The notes beneath the pieces are model-generated. The model ran no database searches, was not told the DNA's origin, and saw only the letters and a program-made list of their open reading frames with translations. 7,651 nt of DNA from Defluviitaleaceae bacterium. Its GTDB lineage: Bacteria; Bacillota; Clostridia; Lachnospirales; UBA5962. The position numbers and the translations under genes were made by a program. Shown in pieces: positions 1-6,460 of this stretch (position 1 is its first letter; every line of letters begins with the position of its first letter). The stretch spans positions 1-7,651 of the forward strand of contig WQZK01000084.1 in assembly GCA_009780765.1 (NCBI GenBank), in the 5' to 3' direction.

Positions 1-1488
1 ATTAAAATTGTAGGGGTAGAAAATACAATACATCCTCTTTTAAATCTTAAAAGCATATATTATACAGCTGATGCAATAGATGAAGTAATGCAGCAGGATG
101 GTTTCGGTGAATTATTGCTAAGATCAATGGATAATTTTAGACTAAATCACGAAAATGATATAGAAAATAGTTACTTACAAGAAGTTCAATTTAAACTAAT
201 TGATTTGTATTTCACAAAATTAAGGAACGGCATTGAAGAAAACACTTTAGAAGAAAGCCTTAATTTAGCATTTAGATTAAACTATTTATTAATAACAAGT
301 GAAAATAGGGATGAAAACTTTAAAGAAATACATTCAAATCTAAGCAGGGTAATAGAACATTATGAAACTATTAAAAGTGAATTTATAAACGAAATTTTAG
401 TAATTAATCCAAACTTAGCAAGTGAAATTGAAGAGATAGAGGCTCGAGTTCACGCTGAGGGCAAAGATTATTTTATTAATCAAAGACATATACATCATGG
501 AAAACGTGGCTTTAAGCTTTATATTCATGAGGCACTAGATATTGAAAACACCACGACAATTAGTATTGAAAAAAGAGAAATTCCAATTCATCAAAATTTT
601 AATGAACATAAAATAGTTTATCATTTTGCTAAGGTGATAAAAGAAGAAGGCACCCTTAATCATCAATCTCAAGCCTATAGAATAGATGATATAAGAAATC
701 ATGAACTATTTCAGAAAATTGCTGAAGCAAACCCAATTTCAAATGGTAGAATATTTTTGGAAATGAGCAGATTAGGTGTTATTTCACGATCATATCAATT
801 AAATATTAATGATGAGCAAGAGCCAATAGTATTACCATTCCCAACAGCTTACTATATTATTGAAAAAATAAATTTAGATAACTCCAAGTCAGTGTTTATT
901 GAAAAAAGGCATATAGTAAATGAAACATTAAGAGAACACGATATAATCTATCATTTGAGCAAGGTGATAGAACAGGGGGCTGAAACTCAAATTTATCAAA
1001 TAGATGATATAAGAAACCATCAAATATACCAACAAATTATAGCAGATAACCCTGGAGAAATTGGTATAAGGATTGAATTATGGATAGATGAGTTTGGTAT
1101 AATTCAAGGTGCTAATCAACAAAGTGCTGACAGTTTGCCCTCTCCAGTTAATTTACGAACTAACCCTCATTTTTTAATTAGGCACACATCAAATCCAAAC
1201 AGAACTTATACTCTTATAATAAATAGAACACACAGACAATCTATAAATTATAATTGCAACTTAAATGTAACAATTATTCATACTATGGTATCAATAACAT
1301 TCGACAATCGCTATATTAATGAAAATATTAGTAGAGAAGCACTAGTTTATTCAGAGTTAGATCCTTTTTTTCAAAATCTTATCGAGCAATTTTATAATAA
1401 AGATAATATACATGCCGTATTAAATGAATTTGGAGAGATAATAAGTATTAGAACGTCAATGTTAGGCCAAGATTGGGAAGAACAGTAA
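1..1488 (+). CDS. Unrecognised repeat-containing protein, 5' end outside the window
   Basis: I do not recognise this protein. The reading frame is open from base 1, with 29 sense codons before the first ATG at 88. That ATG has no convincing ribosome binding site, so the true start probably lies upstream and at least 495 residues are visible. Residues are numbered from the ATG at 88. Residues 1-125 are acidic and look mostly helical. After them come three divergent repeats at about 143-234, 255-339 and 361-454. The first two share an IEKR-x-I segment, a YH-xx-KVI segment, an IDDIRNH block and a closing Gly-hydrophobic-Ile strand. There is a single cysteine (390), no membrane segment and no sorting signal at the C-terminus, which ends GQDWEEQ. 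The codons are very rich in A and T, apparently more than in the sugar genes to the right. A large surface, structural or toxin-associated protein is possible, but nothing in the sequence decides it. Confidence 0.8.
   Translation: MKIVGVENTIHPLLNLKSIYYTADAIDEVMQQDGFGELLLRSMDNFRLNHENDIENSYLQEVQFKLIDLYFTKLRNGIEENTLEESLNLAFRLNYLLITSENRDENFKEIHSNLSRVIEHYETIKSEFINEILVINPNLASEIEEIEARVHAEGKDYFINQRHIHHGKRGFKLYIHEALDIENTTTISIEKREIPIHQNFNEHKIVYHFAKVIKEEGTLNHQSQAYRIDDIRNHELFQKIAEANPISNGRIFLEMSRLGVISRSYQLNINDEQEPIVLPFPTAYYIIEKINLDNSKSVFIEKRHIVNETLREHDIIYHLSKVIEQGAETQIYQIDDIRNHQIYQQIIADNPGEIGIRIELWIDEFGIIQGANQQSADSLPSPVNLRTNPHFLIRHTSNPNRTYTLIINRTHRQSINYNCNLNVTIIHTMVSITFDNRYINENISREALVYSELDPFFQNLIEQFYNKDNIHAVLNEFGEIISIRTSMLGQDWEEQ
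514..789 (+). repeat. Protein-level repeat unit 1 of 3
   Basis: First of three tandem units of about 90 residues in the left-hand gene. It runs from KLYIHEAL to LGVI and contains SIEKREI, IVYHFAKVI, YRIDDIRNH and a closing strand. It aligns clearly with unit 2 and the unit spacing is about 112 residues. The block encoding IDDIRNH (682-702) matches unit 2 at 20 of 21 bases, which suggests a fairly recent duplication or strong constraint. Confidence 0.75.
850..1104 (+). repeat. Protein-level repeat unit 2 of 3
   Basis: Second unit, from YYIIEKINL to DEFGII. It has FIEKRHI, IIYHLSKVI, YQIDDIRNH and a closing LWIDEFGII strand, each lining up with unit 1. It is slightly shorter than unit 1, mostly in the loop before the IDDIRNH block. 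Confidence 0.75.
1168..1449 (+). repeat. Protein-level repeat unit 3 of 3, divergent
   Basis: Third, more divergent unit, about 106 residues after unit 2. It starts HFLIRHTSNPN and ends NEFGEIISI, which matches the DEFGII end of unit 2. The IEKR position reads IINR, and the IDDIRNH block is replaced by SELDPFFQN. The fold is probably shared but the conserved charged block is lost. The relationship is judged by eye, so the boundaries are approximate. Confidence 0.5.
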
Positions 1489-1512
1489 CAAGCGGATTTT
1501 ACTTGCAAACAA

Positions 1513-1557
1513 AATTAACCAAAGCCCTCTCTTACTATAGGGGGACTTTGGTTAATT
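1513..1557. terminator. Hairpin terminator between convergent genes, probably bidirectional
   Basis: Twelve perfectly paired bases (1513-1524 with 1546-1557, AATTAACCAAAG and its complement) are extended inward by further G-C and G-U pairs around a short loop. The hairpin starts 24 bases after the plus-strand stop at 1488 and lies 38 bases past the nagB stop on the minus strand. The U-rich tail is better when read on the minus strand (TTTTGTTTG after the stem) than on the plus strand (TTCTT), so it probably serves mainly the nagB operon. The rest of this 107-base gap holds nothing else recognisable. Confidence 0.75.
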
Positions 1558-1595
1558 CTTGCCGTTTGTATAAAATAAATTATTACATATATATC

Positions 1596-2321
1596 CTAAA
1601 AAACACCTTTAAGAGCTGCCTCATCGCCAACGATTATCAAGTTTCTGTGCATTTGTAGCAAAGACGCAGGAACATTTGTTGTTAAAGAGCCTTTAAAAGC
1701 TTTACGCAAAATTTCTGCCTTGCTTTCTCCACTTGCTAAGAGCAGTATTTTTTTTGCATGCATAATTTGCTTAATTCCCATGGTATAAGCCATTTTAGGA
1801 ACCTCATATTCATTTTTAAAATACCTTTTATTTGTATCTATCGTAGCCTTGGCAAGAGTAATATAATGAGTGTTAAGCTTAAGCTCGGCGTCAGGCTCGT
1901 TAAAGCCGATATGCCCGTTAGAGCCAATGCCTAAAAGCTGTATATCTATAGGATTCTTGGCTATAACCTCATCATAACGAGTGCACTCTGCAAAAATATC
2001 CTGTGAAAGCCCATTTGGTATATGTACATTTTCAGTATTAATATTAACATGGTTGAATAAATTATTATTCATAAAATAAGCATAGCTTTGTGGATTATCA
2101 GCACCTAATCCATAATACTCATCTAAATTTATACCAACAACCTTGTTAAAACACAAATCACCACTTTTATATTTTTCTACAAGTTTTTTATAGGTGCCTA
2201 TCGGAGTTTGCCCTGTCGACAATCCAAGTACAGAATCAGGCTTTAACGTAACTTGTGCTGCTAAAATATTTGCCGCTATTTGGCTTAAATGCTCATAATC
2301 TTTTGCTTTATAAATTTTCAT
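1596..2321 (-). CDS. nagB: Glucosamine-6-phosphate deaminase (NagB)
   Basis: Cytoplasmic enzyme that converts glucosamine-6-phosphate to fructose-6-phosphate and ammonia, the last step that brings amino sugars into glycolysis. The 241-residue length matches the short Firmicutes form (the E. coli enzyme has 266). Visible motifs are the phosphate-binding loop LGLSTGQTPIGTY (32-44), NLDEYYGL (65-72) with the general base Asp67, and GIGSNGHIGFNEP (131-143) with His137 and Glu142. Asn135 stands where E. coli has Asp141; from memory Asn is usual in Bacillus-type NagB, so it is not a defect. The start is supported by AAGGGG eight bases upstream of the ATG. It is the last gene of a minus-strand operon, 34 bases after the deacetylase gene, and is followed by a hairpin terminator. 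Family and function are clear. Confidence 0.97.
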   Translation of the reverse strand: MKIYKAKDYEHLSQIAANILAAQVTLKPDSVLGLSTGQTPIGTYKKLVEKYKSGDLCFNKVVGINLDEYYGLGADNPQSYAYFMNNNLFNHVNINTENVHIPNGLSQDIFAECTRYDEVIAKNPIDIQLLGIGSNGHIGFNEPDAELKLNTHYITLAKATIDTNKRYFKNEYEVPKMAYTMGIKQIMHAKKILLLASGESKAEILRKAFKGSLTTNVPASLLQMHRNLIIVGDEAALKGVF

Positions 2322-2355
2322 TAATAGTACCCCTTAAAATACTTTTTAAATTATC

Positions 2356-3090
2356 TTACAAATCTGTATAGCTGGCAAGAGAAATACCCAGCTTTTTAAT
2401 AAGCTCTTTTGCTTCTTTACTGGTAAGTGTCTTTACCTCCTCAATACGCCCTAGGCTATATGAACTCATATTGTACAAATAGCTATCAAGATATGCAGGA
2501 TGGCACATAAACTCTGTGTTTTCATTGCATCTTGACAAAACATACTCAAGATGCCCAACCGTTGCTTTTTCGCCAAAAAAAGTGTCATTAAAAGCTATGG
2601 TTTTTATGTCTTTCGGGCTTTGCAAATTACACATACGTATAGCATTAATACCATACTTACGTGCAAGCCTTAATGTAACATCCATAATGCCTGGAAGAAT
2701 ATGTGTATGGTGATGCCCGTCAATATGTGTTATATTAATTTTTGCAGCAAGCATTTTTTCAATTTGCAATGTGTATTCTTTTTCAACCTCATTAAGGTCA
2801 ATTTCTTTTTCAGCTATCTTTTTTTCAAGCTCTGTTTTCGTTAAAAATTTACCTTTGGCAGAAATAATAGTTTTATACCCTGCCCCAAGGCTAAATCCGT
2901 GAGTAAGCACGAGATGCAAGCCAGTTTTCAGCCCAGACGACCTCTCTAAAAGCTTTACTCCATGCTCAAACCCCGAAGTATTTGTCATCATTGTACAAGA
3001 ACGCACCAGCCCATTTTCGTAAGCCTCTATTATGCCTAGGTTTACACCCTTTGAATAGCCATAATCATCAGCATTAAATATAATTTTCAT
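2356..3090 (-). CDS. chbG: ChbG/YdjC-family carbohydrate deacetylase
   Basis: Metal-dependent deacetylase of the YdjC family. Characterised members such as E. coli ChbG remove an acetyl group from chitooligosaccharides or their phosphates in the cytoplasm. The 244-residue length is normal for the family. Visible metal-site motifs are NADDYGYS (6-13) with Asp8 and Asp9, TGLHL (56-60) with His59, THIDGHHHTH (121-130), and CHPAYLD (206-212). There is no signal peptide or membrane segment. The first 17 bases overlap the end of the upstream M81 gene, so translation is probably coupled; GGAGGG lies 12 bases before the ATG. Its place directly upstream of nagB suggests that it supplies a deacetylated amino sugar for the deaminase. 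Its exact substrate cannot be read from the sequence, and the gene symbol is given at family level. Confidence 0.9.
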   Translation of the reverse strand: MKIIFNADDYGYSKGVNLGIIEAYENGLVRSCTMMTNTSGFEHGVKLLERSSGLKTGLHLVLTHGFSLGAGYKTIISAKGKFLTKTELEKKIAEKEIDLNEVEKEYTLQIEKMLAAKINITHIDGHHHTHILPGIMDVTLRLARKYGINAIRMCNLQSPKDIKTIAFNDTFFGEKATVGHLEYVLSRCNENTEFMCHPAYLDSYLYNMSSYSLGRIEEVKTLTSKEAKELIKKLGISLASYTDL

Positions 3091-4531
3091 TAAAGTTTTT
3101 AACCCTCCATTTTTTTAAAACAATATCGCAGCCGTCTAAAGGATAAATTGGTCTTATTAGTTTTTTGTAATTAAGGCGTTCAATTTTTTGGTTGCAATTT
3201 CCAGTCGTGAGTGCCATTACTGCATGTTTAGAAGCTTCCAGTAATTCAGGCGATAAATACCCCTGTTTTACTACGAGTATATTATAATCTTCAAAAGATA
3301 AGCCGTGTGCCTTTAGTGTTTCAGTATCAAATACAGGCTTGCGTTTGTCAAAGAGCAGTATATCAATGCCATTATAGCTTAAAACACAAGATTTTGGCAT
3401 TTCAGCAAGCAAGCTTAAATTAATTTTTTTAATAACTGCATTTTCCAGAACAGATTTTTCCGAATCATTATCAAAACATCCGCCTATTGTAATGTTTATT
3501 GCATCCCCTTCTTTATATTCTAAAACCTTTTTAACAGAAACAGGGTCAATAATTGCGGCAAAAAGTGCATTTTCTATTCCATTTTTAAGAAAGAGATTTA
3601 ACATAAGTGCATTATCTCCTGCGGCTCCTGCGGTAACATTATCCGCCGAATCTGAAATAATCACAGGCCCATCACTTTCATGCTCTTTTGCAAAATTAAC
3701 TGTATCTAAAGGCTCCATTGCAATTCCTTGATATTCAAATTTATCACGGTTATCCCACACAAACTTAGCAAGCTCTTGAGCCTTACCCATGCCTTTATCC
3801 ATGTTGCTAATTCCAGACACTACTACAGCCGCACCATTATTATAGCAATCAACCCATGCCATACCAACAAAATATGAAGCACACCAAATATTTTCTTCCT
3901 GCTCTATTTTAGGCAAAAAACTAATAACATCTTTTCCAATGCCTGTAGATGTCATCATATTTTCGCCAGGCATCATGATAGGTATTCTAATAATTTGTGT
4001 TTTTGGAATAGCACCTTCTTGCATAGCTTTAATCAGCATCTTTGCGGCTCTAGCATGTGTATCGAACATATCTGTATGCGGAGCGGTTCTATAGCCATAA
4101 ATTATATTGCATAAGTTCACCAAGCTGTAAGTTATATTCGCGTGCATATCTAAAGGAGCCGAAATGGGCACATCAGAGCCAACAATCTCTCTTATCCGTG
4201 CTGCAATAAAGGCTTCACCGCTTCCAATATGCTCAACATCAAGTGCACCATGCATAGGCAAAAACACACCATCAAAACCTTTTGTGTCTTTATAAAGTGG
4301 CTCAAGCATATCATCAACCATCTTCATAAATTCATCAAACCTAAGTGTTCCACCTGGCACAGCTCTAGCCCAGACCGACTCGATCACTTCGCATCCTGCA
4401 TCAATAAGAATGCGAATGCCTGCCGTTTCTCTAAACTCTTGCCCTCTACACATATAAAAATCACTTGCCATAGATTTTAATGGGCTGAATGAATTGCTCT
4501 CTTGATGAATTCCTGTTGCAAAAACTCTCAT
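3074..4531 (-). CDS. M81-family (MlrC-like) metallopeptidase homologue
   Basis: Homologue of MlrC, the zinc metallopeptidase of the microcystin degradation pathway (MEROPS family M81). The 485 residues cover both usual parts of the family, an N-terminal metal-binding region and a C-terminal domain. Likely metal-site residues are Glu11 in GIHQESNSF (7-15), Asp128 and His130 in APLDMHANI (125-133), and His152 in the APHTDMFDTH stretch (150-159). LPMHGA (91-96) and the glycine-rich GPVIISDSADN segment from 288 are also typical, as is RPIYPLDG (460-467). Microcystin is an unlikely substrate here; most relatives have unknown substrates. It is the first gene of the minus-strand operon with chbG and nagB. 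GGGAGG lies 11 bases before the ATG and a good promoter lies upstream. A role in cleaving an amide bond in an amino-sugar or peptidoglycan fragment is my inference. Confidence 0.88.
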   Translation of the reverse strand: MRVFATGIHQESNSFSPLKSMASDFYMCRGQEFRETAGIRILIDAGCEVIESVWARAVPGGTLRFDEFMKMVDDMLEPLYKDTKGFDGVFLPMHGALDVEHIGSGEAFIAARIREIVGSDVPISAPLDMHANITYSLVNLCNIIYGYRTAPHTDMFDTHARAAKMLIKAMQEGAIPKTQIIRIPIMMPGENMMTSTGIGKDVISFLPKIEQEENIWCASYFVGMAWVDCYNNGAAVVVSGISNMDKGMGKAQELAKFVWDNRDKFEYQGIAMEPLDTVNFAKEHESDGPVIISDSADNVTAGAAGDNALMLNLFLKNGIENALFAAIIDPVSVKKVLEYKEGDAINITIGGCFDNDSEKSVLENAVIKKINLSLLAEMPKSCVLSYNGIDILLFDKRKPVFDTETLKAHGLSFEDYNILVVKQGYLSPELLEASKHAVMALTTGNCNQKIERLNYKKLIRPIYPLDGCDIVLKKWRVKNFNENYI

Positions 4532-4550
4532 ATAGTGATGTACCTCCCTA

Positions 4551-4579
4551 TTGAAAAAAAGTTTAAAATACCGTATAAT
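4551..4579 (+). promoter_or_regulatory. Predicted sigma-A promoter for cutC and the ROK kinase
   Basis: TTGAAA (4551-4556) and a perfect TATAAT (4574-4579) are separated by 17 bases. Transcription would start near 4586 and give a leader of about 80 bases before the cutC ATG at 4669, which has GGAGG at 4660-4664. A second TATAAT at 4634-4639 lacks a convincing -35 box. Confidence 0.65.
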
Positions 4580-4593
4580 AACATTGTATAATA
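4573..4593 (+). repeat. Twin GTATAATA octamers, possible operator
   Basis: GTATAATA occurs at 4573-4580 and again at 4586-4593, so the copies are 13 bases apart. The second copy extends to GTATAATAC, an odd palindrome with GTAT/ATAC arms. They overlap the -10 regions of both divergent promoters, a good place for a regulator to act on both operons. They may also simply be AT-rich -10 elements; no known operator was recognised. Confidence 0.3.
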
Positions 4594-4611
4594 CTAAAGC
4601 TCAATTATCAA
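4583..4611 (-). promoter_or_regulatory. Predicted sigma-A promoter for the M81-chbG-nagB operon
   Basis: Read on the minus strand, TTGATA (4611 to 4606) and TACAAT (4588 to 4583) are 17 bases apart. Transcription would start near 4576, about 45 bases before the ATG at 4531. This promoter faces the plus-strand promoter, and the two -10 boxes are separated by only three bases. Confidence 0.65.
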
Positions 4612-4614
4612 CAT

Positions 4615-4629
4615 ATTTAACGATTTAAC
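4615..4629 (+). repeat. Short tandem repeat of ATTTAAC
   Basis: ATTTAAC is repeated at 4615-4621 and 4623-4629 with an 8-base period, upstream of the minus-strand -35 box and inside the presumed cutC leader. It could be a regulator half-site pair or chance in AT-rich DNA. Confidence 0.2.
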
Positions 4630-4668
4630 TTACTATAATCACAAAAAAATAGAAACTTCGGAGGAAAT

Positions 4669-5421
4669 ATGGAAAATAATACTATCATAACCGAGATATG
4701 CTGCGGTTCAGTTGAAGATGTTCTTGCTTCAAAAGAGGCAGGAGCAGACAGAGTAGAGCTTAACTCAGCACTTTTTTTGGGGGGTCTAACCCCATCTTTA
4801 GGTACTTTTTTACTGGCAAAAAAAATTGATGGAATTAAAATACTGCCCATGGTCCGTCCACGCCCAGCAGGTTTTTTTTATAACGATCACGAATATAAAA
4901 CCAGTGTTTATGATGCCAAACTTTTTGTAGAACACGGTGCAGATGGGATTGTCTTTGGCTTTTTAAATGCGGACGGAACGGTAGACGAAAAGCGTACATC
5001 AGAGTTTGTTAACATAGCAGCTGGCCGTGATGCAGTGTTCCATAGAGCGTTTGACTTAACCAAAGACCCATTTGCTGCTTTAGAAAGCCTTATAAATTGC
5101 GGTGTTACGAGAGTTTTAACAAGTGGGCAAGCTCCGTCTGTTCCTGAAGGGCTAGAGCTAATTAAAGAGCTTGTTGAAAAAGCAAACGGGCGGATAGAAA
5201 TTTTACCAGGTGCTGGCATAAGGCCAACAAATGTAGCAAATATCATTAAATATACAAAAGTTACACAAGTTCATTTTTCTGCGATGGTTGGGAGGCATGA
5301 GCCATCAACCCAGCATAACCCAACTTTGTCTTTTGGAGGGGTACTTCGCCCTAGAGAAGATTTGATTGATGTTACTTCTGCTGATAAAATTGTGAATATG
5401 GTGGCGGCAATAAGGAGTTGA
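4669..5421 (+). CDS. cutC: CutC family protein
   Basis: Full-length CutC family protein of 250 residues, expected to be a cytoplasmic TIM barrel. Motifs in order are EICCGS (9-14), ADRVEL (26-31), GGLTPS (38-43), MVRPR (61-65), FHRAFD (124-129), TSGQ (151-154), PGAGI (180-184) and HFS (202-204). CutC was named for copper tolerance in E. coli, but that phenotype was later traced to the small RNA MicL encoded at the 3' end of cutC, so the protein's biochemical role is open. Here it is the first gene of an operon with a ROK sugar kinase and is divergent from an amino-sugar operon, which points to a metabolic role (inference). The start is fixed by GGAGG just upstream, although the spacing of 4 bases is short. 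The family call is certain; the function is not. Confidence 0.95.
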   Translation: MENNTIITEICCGSVEDVLASKEAGADRVELNSALFLGGLTPSLGTFLLAKKIDGIKILPMVRPRPAGFFYNDHEYKTSVYDAKLFVEHGADGIVFGFLNADGTVDEKRTSEFVNIAAGRDAVFHRAFDLTKDPFAALESLINCGVTRVLTSGQAPSVPEGLELIKELVEKANGRIEILPGAGIRPTNVANIIKYTKVTQVHFSAMVGRHEPSTQHNPTLSFGGVLRPREDLIDVTSADKIVNMVAAIRS

Positions 5422-5425
5422 TAAA

Positions 5426-6343
5426 ATGAACATAGGCATTGACTTAGGCGGAACTAATATTGTTGGTGGAATTGTTTCTGCTGATGGAAAAATTGTTTTA
5501 AAAAAATCTGTACCAACCTTGCCTTCTCGTAACACCGAGGATATTATTGCAGATATTATAGGTTTATGTAAGGATTTATCAAATCAAGGTCCTATAAAAT
5601 CTATTGGCATAGGTTGCCCAGGAACTGTTAACCCGCTTACAAAGACCATCGTTAATGCCGCTAATATCGGTTTTTTTAATATACCTATTGGCAAAATAAT
5701 TGAAAAAAAACTTAGTATCCCTGTGCTTGTTGAGAATGACGCTAACTGTGCTGCTCTTGGTGAGGCTATTTGGGGTGCAGCAAAGGATAACAACTATTCT
5801 GTTACAATAACTTTGGGAACGGGAATTGGCGGTGGTATTATCATTGGCGGCTCAATATATTCTGGAGCATTTTTTGGTGCAGGCGAAGTGGGCCACCATG
5901 TTATACATATAAACGGCGAACTTTGTGCGTGCGGACAGCGGGGCTGCTTTGAAGCATATGCTTCTGCTTCTGCTTTAATACGAGATACGCGAGATGGAGC
6001 AATAAATAACCCACAAAGCACTATTAACGAAATTGTTAATGGCAATTTAAATGCAATAACCGCCAAAACTGCATTTGATGCGGTTCTTTTAAAAGACCAA
6101 ACCGCAATGGCAATTACTGAAAACTATTTTGATTATCTTTGTGTTGGATTATCTAATATTACAAATATTCTCCAGCCTGATACTGTTGTTTTGGGCGGTG
6201 GCATAAGTGGCCAAGGTGAAAATCTGTTATCTGCTGTTAAAAGCCGTATAAAAGACAAAGTGCTTACAGGTAACACTAAAACACGCTTTGTAATTGCACA
6301 GCTTGGCAATGATGCAGGCATTATAGGGGCATCTATGCTTTGA
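5426..6343 (+). CDS. ROK-family sugar kinase
   Basis: ATP-dependent hexose kinase of the ROK family, 305 residues, a normal length for the kinases. It has no N-terminal helix-turn-helix, so it is an enzyme and not a NagC/XylR-type repressor. Visible motifs are DLGGTN (6-11, phosphate loop), ENDAN (103-107) with catalytic Asp105, GTGIGGG (131-137), GEVGHH (153-158) with the substrate-contacting Glu154, and the ROK zinc site made by His157 and the C-x-C-G-xx-G-C motif (167-174). GGGIS (267-271) closes the nucleotide site. It starts 4 bases after the cutC stop; its AAGGAG (5412-5417) lies inside the end of cutC, so the two are co-transcribed and probably translationally coupled. Family members use glucose, GlcNAc, ManNAc, fructose or allose. 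The nagB neighbourhood favours an amino sugar, but the substrate cannot be fixed from motifs. Confidence 0.93.
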   Translation: MNIGIDLGGTNIVGGIVSADGKIVLKKSVPTLPSRNTEDIIADIIGLCKDLSNQGPIKSIGIGCPGTVNPLTKTIVNAANIGFFNIPIGKIIEKKLSIPVLVENDANCAALGEAIWGAAKDNNYSVTITLGTGIGGGIIIGGSIYSGAFFGAGEVGHHVIHINGELCACGQRGCFEAYASASALIRDTRDGAINNPQSTINEIVNGNLNAITAKTAFDAVLLKDQTAMAITENYFDYLCVGLSNITNILQPDTVVLGGGISGQGENLLSAVKSRIKDKVLTGNTKTRFVIAQLGNDAGIIGASML

Positions 6344-6354
6344 TTATAGTGAAT

Positions 6355-6399
6355 CAACTTAAAAACAATAATGCGTAGTATTGAATTGTTTTTAAGTTG
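6355..6399. repeat. Perfect 15-bp inverted repeat, first of three hairpins
   Basis: Arms 6355-6369 (CAACTTAAAAACAAT) and 6385-6399 are perfectly complementary around a 15-base loop. It begins 11 bases after the ROK kinase stop, where a terminator would be expected, but no U-run follows on the plus strand. It may be an atypical terminator, a 3'-end stabilising hairpin, or part of a larger palindromic element. Confidence 0.75.
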
Positions 6400-6406
6400 C
6401 ATGAAC

Positions 6407-6445
6407 GACCAACACCGATGTAGCATAGCGAAGGAGGTGTTGGTC
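6407..6445. repeat. Perfect 10-bp inverted repeat, second of three hairpins
   Basis: Arms 6407-6416 (GACCAACACC) and 6436-6445 (GGTGTTGGTC) flank a 19-base loop containing GTAGCATAGCGAAGGA. It is G+C-rich compared with its surroundings. The 3' arm overlaps a nine-base perfect Shine-Dalgarno sequence (6431-6439). A small extra hairpin, CCTG/CAGG with a TTAAG loop (6445-6457), follows and competes for its last base. Confidence 0.75.
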
Positions 6446-6460
6446 CTGTTAAGCAGGGCT

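Noticed and set aside
88..90. ATG at 88 as the start of the left-hand gene
   Set aside because: The frame is open back to base 1 and there is no good ribosome binding site, so the gene most likely starts outside the window.
1..1488. CRISPR or DNA-level tandem repeat array in the left-hand gene
   Set aside because: The repetition is at protein level, with units of about 90 codons and only short matching DNA stretches.
1473..1658. Possible 61-residue plus-strand gene
   Set aside because: It runs through the terminator hairpin and into the antisense of nagB; no ribosome binding site or recognisable product.
1990..2010. NagB Asn135 in place of the E. coli catalytic-triad Asp
   Set aside because: Asn at this place is, from memory, normal in the short Firmicutes NagB, so it is not evidence of an inactive enzyme.
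4617..4850. Possible 77-residue minus-strand gene over the start of cutC
   Set aside because: It lies opposite conserved CutC codons and the control region, and has no recognisable product.
6355..6399. Classic Rho-independent terminator after the ROK kinase
   Set aside because: The stem is perfect but no U-run follows it on the plus strand, so it is listed as an inverted repeat.
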